Source: Albugo candida
Taxonomy: Eukaryota; Oomycota; Peronosporomycetes; Albuginales
NCBI GenBank assembly: GCA_040437565.1
Contig: JBDOQK010000088.1
Span: 1-57,013, forward strand
Direction: 5' to 3'
DNA length: 57,013 nucleotides
A program made the position numbers and the translations under genes. The notes beneath the pieces were generated by a model. That model did no database searches, was not told the DNA's origin, and saw nothing but the letters and a program-made list of their open reading frames with translations. Positions 37,931 to 46,613 of this stretch are shown piece after piece. Every line of letters starts with the position of its first letter. Positions within the stretch are counted from its first letter, which is position 1.

Positions 37931-38243
37931 CGAATAAATTGTAAAGGATAACGCTGATCCAGCTGCCTATTGTAAAAAGCGACTTGTGGCATACCGCACG
38001 AAGATTTACAGAAACTTATTTATGGTAAGGGTGATGAAGGCATGTCAAAGTCTTCAACTGTTATTCCGAAAGCTTTCGAATTAGCAAAAAACTTCTAATG
38101 CCTGCAACCCACTCAGGATCATTAAAGAATACGTAAGGAGTCGACAACCGAAAGTTATCCATGACGAGACAATATCTTGCAGTGATGCTGGGATTCTGTT
38201 TTTCATTGTGGATGACGCAGCTAATGATTGCAGCATACACTAA
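37931..38243 (+). pseudogene. Fossil paralog of the secreted protein at 21447
   Basis: From 37968 the frame reads YCKKRLVAYRTKIYRNLF, aligning with YCKGRLVEYQKKIFDNLG of the 21447 gene. It later reads IIKEYVRSRQPKVIHDETIS against AVREYVRSHKPEFIFDDATV, and ends FFIVDDAANDCSIH against FLVVEDSANNPCKK. The 3' flank is also similar. One in-frame stop lies midway and the intervening segment has diverged beyond alignment by eye. The N-terminal part, including the signal peptide, is not recognisable. It records an old duplication of the locus followed by loss. Confidence 0.85.
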
Positions 38244-40312
38244 AAAAAAATCCACACTCCTCTTTTATTCCATTTTTCGCTTCTTTACTATACACGAGCC
38301 TCTGTCAAACACCACTCACTGATAAGATTATATCTTGTTAAAGACGATCAAGGCAATATAGACCTACCAACTAAGCTTTTCTTTGACTCGAGAGGTCTTT
38401 TATGTCGAAAGAGCTCCCAGAATACGTACACTTTTGTCATAGACGTGATGCAAGTCCCTGGAAGAACTTTTCTTTATAAATGGCAGAAAGAGTCTTTCTT
38501 AAGACGTGACACAGTTTGATTCAATATCTCCTTTCGGTTGAAATACACATTTGAAAGCAGGGTCGCTAATTTAAGTGCGAATGTGCCTTCAGAATTCCAG
38601 CAATATGCAAGTCGCTTCAAAGAGTTTCACTCACAAATTTTGGTTTCGTGGCTCCTCTCGCTGTAAAGGTAATCGGCAAGCTTCTTTCTTAGTTCTCACG
38701 CCATACACAATGGAAATTCGCTTGACTGGAGCTTCAGTATCTTTCAAATTGCCTTATGTGGAATCCGAATCGTACATTATCGTTTGAATGACATTCGACG
38801 TACATTCTATGACGTCAGTATTTCTACCAATCATCAACACAGAGGAGACGTCGTCATCGTACTGTCATGCAGACGTATCGACTAAATACGATTGACATAT
38901 CGGATCATTACGTAAGTGAAAGTGTACTGTGATGCTTCGTAATTTTAGAATTTCTACTGGTTATAAATGGGATTTTACAAAACTGGACGATCGAATAGTC
39001 TCTTCCATTTTCTTCCTGTAATGCGATACAAAAGATGCAAAATATTTTACAATTGGAGTGAAAATTTACAATTGCTGCGTCAATGAAATTGTTCATCGCA
39101 TTGTGTATACAAATGATCCCTTTCGAGTCGTACGGAGTGTGTTGTGTCTCTTTGCGACAATTAATTCAGTCAAAATTGATATCTGTCGAAATTGTTATGG
39201 TACCATGTACCAATAGAGGGTACACGCAACACTTGTCGTCCGAATGTTATCTCTAAGCCGAAAGACATGGACTCTGACCGTAACGGTGTATACAGTCTAT
39301 ATTTTTGATAGCAGGTAACAAACGCCAATCTAGCAGACACAAAAGCGTTGATATCTTCACATATTTGTGTTTTGACACATCAATTTAGGTAAGCCTTTTA
39401 GTATGGTCTTGATCGTGTATTACTGCGATTAGAGTGATACGGTGTTTCTAGACTGTAAGGATATCCCTGCTTTCAGATTTAGATGAGGATTCATGGTCCG
39501 TTCTCAATAAATTCCAAAAGAATGCTGTCTCTTTGATATCAATGACATTTAAGGTGCAGTCGATTGAATAGATTACATTTAGTGTACACATTGATAAGAT
39601 TGCGTGTCAACAAAGCGTTTATGGGGGGAAGGGTAAATGCATTTTAGAAATCGGTTCGAGCGAATCACACGACGCTTTCACAGTCGGCAATCAATAAGAT
39701 CAGCGTCTTTTGTCCAATGAGAGCGAGATCAGCAGATGACATTGCTTCTTCGACGACATAATACTTAGGACATGTACTCTGAAGTGGACAATTTGAATGT
39801 CGACTGAATGGAACATTTTTTCATTAGCATGTTGCGCTTATGTATAGTTGGAGTCCAAGTTCAATAGAATTGAAATCGCTTTGGCGGACAGGACGCTCAC
39901 GAATGTCCGCTGAATGTCTTCTCTTTCTGATCAAAGCACAAGGAATCTGCGGCGATCGTTGCGTGCATCTCAAGCGACGACAGCGCTCTGTTAAGTTGCC
40001 TGTTCTCAATACACCATTGCCACACTATATAAATAACATCTGGTGGCATTCGTAACATTGTGACAGAATGACACCGATGCCATTCCGTAAACCGCTTACC
40101 CGAATTACCAATCGCAAGTGACGTTAAAACATCTCGTTAATGAAACTAGAATCGTAGCGTCGTCATTATATCAGGTTTTGATAGTGGTACTTCGACCTCT
40201 GACTCGATCTGATCCACTGGACGAGAACGAGTACTTGATTACTCCTGGTCTCGTTCCCTGCCTTTTGATCATTTCCAAATTACATTCGAGCTACCTTTAT
40301 CAATTAACAAAA
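38244..40312. other. No gene recognised
   Basis: The first part is the duplicated 3' flank described for the 21447 locus. Beyond about 38850 nothing is assignable. Overlapping short frames on both strands at 39824-40055 are open but unrecognised. The last 200 bases should contain the promoter of the next gene. Confidence 0.4.
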
Positions 40313-41035
40313 ATGTTTGTTTCCTCAAGTCGACTACGGCTTATCCTTATACACATATGTATGATACTTGGATGTGATGGAGAGGAATGTCTCATCAAGG
40401 AACCAATGTCCTGTGAACTCACTCAAACCGATTATTTTCACTGTAAGGATGGGTCACAAGAACACGATTTGAGCCCGACTGGAGCGTTTGGTAAGAACTG
40501 TGCCAACTTTCGGTACGAATTCAAAGGAAACAAGGTAACACTGTCGACCAGCACTAAAACCGCATATAAGAATGAAGTCAGATTTAAAAACAAAAAAAAT
40601 TCCAATTTTTGGCGTATCAGCTTGACAAAAGTACTTATCAGGGGGGAAACGCAGAATGAAATTATTAACGTTGAAATACCCGATGAACAAATTGGTATTG
40701 TATTCGAGAACCAAAAAAAAAGAAAAATGACCGGTGTAGGTGTACCAAAGACACGTTACGATGACATTTTTTGCCGCATCGGAAACAAAGACGTCACGTT
40801 GGAATTTTTTTCTGAATCGGATCAGAACAGCTTGGCACTCACTATATCCAAATCGCATATATACGAAAGCGAGGCAGATGATTGGAGATTGGGCAATATG
40901 ATTTTCGAATTGAAAAGAGTCAGCTTTTTGAAAATAAGTGAAGAATTATTTGAAGTTGCAATTGGAGACATTGATGAAAAACCATCGACACGAAACTGGT
41001 TGAAAAAAGCAAAGAAGAAAATATCAAATTTTTGA
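40313..41035 (+). CDS. Secreted six-cysteine orphan protein, 240 residues
   Basis: I chose the ATG at 40313 because it begins a signal peptide, MFVSSSRLRLILIHICMILG; the longer open frame to 40118 puts 65 unremarkable residues in front of it. If cleaved after ILG, the mature chain starts CDGEEC and holds six cysteines, five of them in the first 60 residues and one in IFCRIG. The rest is lysine-rich and beta-like, ending KKAKKKISNF. No family is recognised. The segments NFWRISLTKV, NSLALTISK and LGNMIFELKRVSF parallel parts of the 16203-16940 protein. It sits just left of the housekeeping island, at the boundary of the gene-poor flank. Confidence 0.75.
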   Translation: MFVSSSRLRLILIHICMILGCDGEECLIKEPMSCELTQTDYFHCKDGSQEHDLSPTGAFGKNCANFRYEFKGNKVTLSTSTKTAYKNEVRFKNKKNSNFWRISLTKVLIRGETQNEIINVEIPDEQIGIVFENQKKRKMTGVGVPKTRYDDIFCRIGNKDVTLEFFSESDQNSLALTISKSHIYESEADDWRLGNMIFELKRVSFLKISEELFEVAIGDIDEKPSTRNWLKKAKKKISNF

Positions 41036-41771
41036 AATGGAGCGTTTAACAGCAACTAAGTGGTCAATTACTGTATTAACTAATAATACATCAATTTGGT
41101 TCACTGCACATCACGTCACATTACCTTATTCTTCACAGTCCCACAACCTGATAAACACTTTGCGTCTCCCAACCAAAGGTGCTCTAATGAAAGAATCACT
41201 GTAATTGGGTGTGATAGTCGTCATCCCATTTGTCATCTACACACGACAATGAAGCATACGTATCGCAAGGTGCAAATGTGGTCAATTGTAATCGATGCGA
41301 AGAATGGAGTTGTAAACTGATTGACACATCGCCTTTTCCAAAGCGCTCAAGTACGACTGCGTACATTATCGCGTAAGATACCATGTAGCAACGAACCTTT
41401 GTCGCAATGGTGTGGCCCACTTGGAGCGACCCCGTACGCGACATGAATAGACTTTGTTGCGACTCTTCGGACACAATCAGAGCGATAGGGAGCGATTCGT
41501 ATCTTTTTGACGCAGTCTCTGGTGCATTCCTCTAATTGATACGTAATCCAAATTATAAACCAATTAGACGCTTAGTTGATACGCGACTGCCACGCATTTC
41601 GCTCAAATTGCCTTATCGACTTTGATCATCTCAGTAGAACGCCATAGTATGGTATATGCCATGTCGCTAAGTGCCGCAGTCATTCTCACACACAGTCGCA
41701 GCATTCGATTGGATGAAAAGTCGATAGAGAGAACGCATCGAATTGCGTCAATCGAAAATCGGCACATAGTA

Positions 41772-42411
41772 TCAACTTTTCTCTTTGTATTTTTTCTCAG
41801 CGCTTTGAACGCTCAAATCGGTTTGAATGAGTTTTAGCGAAAGCAATTGCATCATATTTCGATACGAAGATAGGAGTCTTTCAACTTTTCGATTCACTAA
41901 AAGCGATTGTCGAATATTCACATTTGCGATTCGTTCCATCGTTTCCACGCGGTCGGCATCCATAAGCGGCGATCGACTCACATTCTCCCATTCCGTCCAA
42001 ATTTCCTTCAACTCTCGCAAACGATTCAGACTGCCAATGACGTCATCGATCTCAGATTGCAAAGTGGCTACAGCTACCGACTGATTGTTCAGCACGCTTT
42101 TCTGTCGCCTGAGTGCTGTGTTTCGATATGTCCATACATTCGCATTGAGGTCGTCTACAAATGGCAACTCGTGAGAAGGTGTCGATACATAACGATAAGT
42201 ACGTGCATTCTTGTGCGCATGCGTTGAAATTAGGGACAAGTGCAGCTACAGTGTCGATGTTTTTCTGTAGGGAACGAATGCGTTCTGTCAGTACAATTGG
42301 ATGCAAAGTGTTGGTCTCATTATTGCCAACGATTTGATGACGCAAGCGCTCCTCACGTTCCTCTTGGAGGAACGTGCTCTCATATTGAGCGTAATTGAGG
42401 GAACTATTCAT
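41772..42411 (-). CDS. Coiled-coil protein, possibly dynactin p24-like (DCTN3)
   Basis: Two minus-strand frames overlap: one from 42411 (MNSSLNYAQYESTFLQEERE, with TERIRSLQKNIDTVAALVP) and one ending at 41772 (LNNQSVAVATLQSEIDDVIG through AEKKYKEKS). A short intron must join them. Candidate sites give lengths from 34 to 94 nt and I cannot choose between them. The product is about 170-190 residues and almost all helical. The C-terminal half (METMERIANVNIRQ-type heptads, then RKVERLLSSYRNMMQLLSLK) resembles human dynactin p24 ([35 protein letters not shown]) in length and pattern. That would make it a shoulder subunit of the dynein activator. Coiled coils mislead easily, so the name is tentative. 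Confidence 0.55.
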
Positions 42412-42640
42412 ATATTCATCCAGTCAGATACGTCCTAATCAACTATAACACGTTGCCATTGTGCATCCAATCCGATACAATCGTAACTGTGGAGCATCTC
42501 ACTATTGGGCACTATTTATATAATCATACATTCATCCAATAAACTTCATCTGAACCAACTTCAACTCCTCACATCCATATATTCATCCAATCGATACCCC
42601 CTAATAGCAGCACTATTCATATATTCATCCAATCAAATAC
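42406..42640. repeat. Degenerate ATTCATATATTCATCCAATC repeats
   Basis: Four imperfect copies lie between two minus-strand genes, near 42406, 42514, 42572 and 42614. The first overlaps the start codon of the coiled-coil protein gene; the last lies just past the dynein gene stop. They may be upstream regulatory sequence for the coiled-coil gene or simple tandem-repeat decay. Confidence 0.6.
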
Positions 42641-42661
42641 ATCTTATTCAACACTACCATC

Positions 42662-44562
42662 TCACCATTCGCCTTCCCTCACACTTTTATGCTCCAAATT
42701 CTCATTCTCNNNNNNNNNNNNNNNNNNNNNNNNNNNNNNNNNNNNNNNNNNNNNNNNNNNNNNNNNNNNNNNNNNNNNNNNNNNNNNNNNNNNNNNNNNN
42801 NNNNNNNNNACCATTCGCCTTCCCTCACACTTTTATGCTCCAAATTCTCATTCTCCGAGTCTTCTGCTTCCTTTATCATACTCAGGAAATTCGCATCAAC
42901 TGTCCGCAACAATTGCTCCATTTTATCATCAATCGAAGCATTCCCATCCTCTTGTGCCGCTTTAAGTTCCTCATTAGCGGCTCGTTTTCTTCTCATTTCC
43001 TTCTCTTTCGACTCTAAATTCTTTTCTCTCTTCGTCTCTCTTTCAAACATTCCTCCAATTGCATTCTTTTCATTCGGCTGTATTGACGCTAATCCATCGG
43101 ATAATTGCATAAGTGAAATCATTCCATTACAATCGCCTACAGCAAATAAATCACTTCCATAGACTGCATTCCCTTGCACAGCCACTGTCGATAACGCGAC
43201 ATCGCCAACTTTATGAGAATACGCGACTTCATTCTGTCGATGGAAATAATCCCAAACATCCACAACTCCGTCCATTCGCGTCACTAAAAAGACCCCAGCG
43301 CGAGACGGCGACCAGCATCCAGCTGTGACATACGAATCGTGATACGCCGTGCTCATAATCGGTGTCTTCAAATCCTCACACCACAATCGAGCGGTCCAAT
43401 CGCCAATCGTCATAAAGAATTTATTATGTGCAGGATTCCGCTGTATCGAATAAATGGGTCCGTGATGCTTCCCTGCCGCTGTGTCAAACACACTAACGCC
43501 GTTGTTCTGTTTGGAATTGCGAAGATTTACCGATAATACCGCTCCTTGCTCGGTACCGACGAGGTATTTGGTCGGTCCAGCTTCCGCGTTATACTCCATA
43601 CAGGAGCCTCCATATTGATGCTGCGTGTCCAAAGTGATCTCATGTGTTGGCTGTGTGAGATGTCGAATATCCCACCAGAGCATTCGTCCGTCTGTGGACA
43701 CGGAGACGCATTGGTTCCCTGTTTTCGAGGAGATCCAAAATACATCGTACACGGGATCATGATGCGAATACTCAATCGAACAAGTATCTACCGGTGTTCC
43801 TCCATTTTTCCGAACATCGAAAAACGTCACAACGCCATTGTACGCGCCAGCAATAAGTTGATCGACCGCTTTGGGATTATATCGCATGCAAATAAGCGGA
43901 GAGCTGGCACGAAGTATGGTTTCCGGTGTATTGGGATTCGATACATCCCACACGTACGAATACGTCGGAAGTGTGCGATGTCCTAGTCCTAATGTAGTGT
44001 CCTGGAAATGCAACACACTATAACTCGCCGCCATTTTCTGCGCGCATTCGGGATGCCAATCGATGGTGCTGACAGTCCGTTTGATGATTTCGGGATCGCG
44101 AAACACCGCTAATCCTTTGGCATTCGGCTGCTCGGTTGTGGTGGCCGGTCGAAAGCTCTCAAAGTAGTTTTGATAGATATTAATTGTGTTGTTTTGCCTC
44201 AGACATTTGTCGACCATGGGGCCCAAGGCTTTCACAATGGCCACTTTGAATTCATCGTCTTTTTCGACCTTTTTACGATATCGCTGGACATCGCTTTGTT
44301 CCGCGGGATCGACATCTTTCGGCCAACCACCTTCCATATGACGCATGCTGGAATTCCGAGTCACTTGACGTTCCGTATTGGCTTCGTGCTCCGACATGTC
44401 GGGTGTGGTGTCGGCTTTGAGGATCATAGGACGACGAATGACATGATCCGAGTCGGAAGTGGTGCTTGGAATACTTTCGAGGACGTTAGCTTCCGTATCG
44501 CTAAAGTCGCAATGTGAACCGAAGGAATTGCGTGTTTTCACGTACAAATATGCCAATTCCAT
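42662..44562 (-). CDS. DNAI2: Outer-arm dynein intermediate chain 2 (DNAI2)
   Basis: The product closely follows human DNAI2 end to end: MELAYLYVKTRNSFG, MSEHEANTERQVTR, EGGWPKDVDPAEQ, VFRDPEIIKRTVSTIDWHPE, then WD repeats (YSYVWDVSNPN, DGRMLWWDIRHL, VGTEQGAVLS, GDWTARLWCEDL, DGVVDVWDYF). The conserved NEKNAIGGMFERETKREK precedes an acidic, charged tail. DNAI2 is an intermediate chain of ciliary outer-arm dynein, so the organism builds motile flagella. It is one uninterrupted exon. A 100-N gap with a 46-bp repeated flank falls at the last codons: the coding frame runs from 44562 to 42810, and the stop (42662-42664) lies in the repeated copy beyond the gap. That makes 584 residues, close to the human length. 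It starts 173 bp after the kinase stop on the same strand. Confidence 0.95.
42664..42855 (+). repeat. Contig overlap around N gap
   Basis: The 46 bases 42664-42709 recur at 42810-42855 across the gap 42710-42809. Collapsing them restores the natural end of the dynein gene. The longer frame that reads through the N tract is an artefact. Confidence 0.9.
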
Positions 44563-44735
44563 CCGTGAAAGCTTTTATGAATCTTTCCAAAAGACGCCAA
44601 AAAATAGAAGAAAATCCGATGGATACGTCACACGACGTCACGTTTCCAATTGGGTAATGCACACGACACGCATTCCTTCGACGGAGATACTGTCAAAGAA
44701 CGGATGCGATGACTCGTATCTTGTCATCGATTCCA

Positions 44736-46496
44736 TCAAGCTTCCGTCTCCTCCACTTTCGATCCATTCTCCTCGTGTACACGCGTACGACCGGGATAGA
44801 ACGCATGGATCTCATCCCAAATGAGCCGTTGAAGCACGGATTTTGTGAGTTCTTCATTCTCAAACTCAAAATCAAATGCCGATTCCGCACACGTTTCGTC
44901 ATTGATATTTCGTACCGACATCAGAAACGGATGTGCTAATGCGTCTTCAATAGTGATCCTCTTGTTCGGATCCAATACGAGCATTTTCTCCAGCAAATCA
45001 AGCGCTACTGTTGGTGCTCCTGAAAACATTTGAGTCAGACTCTTACTCGGTTGAGATCCACGCTTATTGTATTCCGATATCATAAACTTTCTCGCTCTCG
45101 CATTCGTGATGAAATCCAACTGATCTTCCGGAAAAGCTCCAAGCGCATTCATAATCAAATGCAATTGATCGATATAATCTTGTCCTGGGAAAAGCGGTTT
45201 CCTCGACATCATTTCACCAAAGATACATCCGATCGACCACACATCGACGGCTCTTGTGTACTTCATACATCCAAGCATGATCTCTGGCGCGCGATACCAT
45301 CTTGTGACGACGTATTCTGTCAATTCGAGCTCTTCTTCCACAAAGATCCCACGTGCAAGTCCAAAATCACATATTTTCAATTCACAATTGGAATTCACCA
45401 ACACATTGGAAGGTTTGAGATCGCGATGAATCACATTGGCGGAATGGACATATTTCATCGCGCAAAGCATTTGATAGAGAAAGAACGCCATGTGTTCTTG
45501 TGAGAGAGCATGTCGAGAGTAGATAACCCGATGGAGATCCGTGTTCATAAGCTCTGATACGATGTACACATCTTCAAAAATGCACAGCGATTCCGGCGGA
45601 ATGATATCATCGACTTTGAGAATATTCTTATGATTCAAATGACGCATCAATTTGATTTCTCGAACGATTCGTTTCGCGTCTGTGAGATCGTCAAAGGCTC
45701 TTTGTATGTTTTTAACAGCAATTTCCTTCTCGGTCCTCTTATCTCGGACACTTATAACGACTCCATACGCTCCGGATCCGATCGTTTTCAGATATTCGTA
45801 TTCGATGGGAATTTCAAAGCGCGTATTTGATATCTTAAAGCACTGGAAATCGTGTCGTTGGATCGGTAGGAATTCGGGTTTGTTGGAATTACTGAGTGCG
45901 GTCTTCTTTTCATTTTCCCGTTGTTTCTCCTGAAGCTTCCTGGCAGCCTCGACCCGATTCCGTTCTTCTTGGATAACTCGATTCCCGTACTTGATTGTGG
46001 ACCCGTCTTTGGACAAAACCATGGCGTGATTCCATCGGATAGCTTCCTGCAATGCGTTCTTCCAACAAGTAAAGGAATTGGCGTCCTCTGCTTCGAGAAT
46101 CATCGACTTGGAGCCGCAGCGCAATTCGAAGCGATTGGGATATTTGAGGATATTAAGAATATGACCAGGTCCAATTGGTGTTTCGGAACATAAAACAAGA
46201 GATTCTTTGGTGACATAGTATCCTAATGTCATGTGACGTTCCTCTAAACGAAGGATGAAATAACGCTTGGACCACATTTTTAAACGTAAGCCCTGTTTGA
46301 ATAAATACCCTTCCTGAATCACATCTGCTGATCGGAATACGACAGCAGGACCCGAACGATTTGAATGTGCTTTACCGTGTAACCACATGGAAAATGTCGA
46401 GCGATTTTTAGTGATATATACACTTTCACCAGAGGATAATGAGATATCTTGAGATTCTTCGTTTTCATTTGCTTTTTCGCTGTTAGTTTCACTCAT
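44736..46496 (-). CDS. MAP kinase with an N-terminal PH domain
   Basis: The 586-residue, single-exon protein has a PH domain at about residues 59-160 (EGYLFKQGLRLKMWSKRYFI through the invariant-type Trp in CWKNALQEAI). A charged linker to about 225 is followed by a complete MAP kinase domain. Seen in it are the glycine loop GSGAYG (240-245), lysine in IAVK (262), HRDLKPSN (357-364), DFG (377-379), the activation loop TEY (393-395), RWYRAPE, and LDLLEKMLVLDPNKRIT. All catalytic residues are present, so it should be an active serine/threonine kinase, switched on by dual phosphorylation of TEY and steered to phosphoinositide membranes by the PH domain. Animal, fungal and plant MAP kinases lack this fusion; I recall it from oomycete kinomes, which should be checked. 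It is transcribed divergently from EMC1. Confidence 0.95.
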   Translation of the reverse strand: MSETNSEKANENEESQDISLSSGESVYITKNRSTFSMWLHGKAHSNRSGPAVVFRSADVIQEGYLFKQGLRLKMWSKRYFILRLEERHMTLGYYVTKESLVLCSETPIGPGHILNILKYPNRFELRCGSKSMILEAEDANSFTCWKNALQEAIRWNHAMVLSKDGSTIKYGNRVIQEERNRVEAARKLQEKQRENEKKTALSNSNKPEFLPIQRHDFQCFKISNTRFEIPIEYEYLKTIGSGAYGVVISVRDKRTEKEIAVKNIQRAFDDLTDAKRIVREIKLMRHLNHKNILKVDDIIPPESLCIFEDVYIVSELMNTDLHRVIYSRHALSQEHMAFFLYQMLCAMKYVHSANVIHRDLKPSNVLVNSNCELKICDFGLARGIFVEEELELTEYVVTRWYRAPEIMLGCMKYTRAVDVWSIGCIFGEMMSRKPLFPGQDYIDQLHLIMNALGAFPEDQLDFITNARARKFMISEYNKRGSQPSKSLTQMFSGAPTVALDLLEKMLVLDPNKRITIEDALAHPFLMSVRNINDETCAESAFDFEFENEELTKSVLQRLIWDEIHAFYPGRTRVHEENGSKVEETEA

Positions 46497-46613
46497 TCGA
46501 CACCTGATTCCGAATGCGACGTGTCTTTGTTAAAGAGCGACGTAGAAGTGGGCAAACTTATGTTGTAGGAAGGTGGAATTATGTTACACGAAGGTCGCTG
46601 AGTAAGTCTGGAT
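46497..46613. promoter_or_regulatory. Shared divergent promoter, kinase and EMC1
   Basis: Only 117 bp separate the start codons of the PH-MAP kinase (minus) and EMC1 (plus), so both promoters and 5' UTRs must fit in or overlap here. No TATA box is evident. No single element can be named with confidence. Confidence 0.6.

Noticed and set aside
41649-41837. Short plus-strand ORF with a signal-like start and an RSIRLDEK segment recalling RXLR effectors
   Set aside because: Only about 60 residues, it overlaps the 3' end of the coiled-coil gene on the other strand, and the motif is not a true RXLR.
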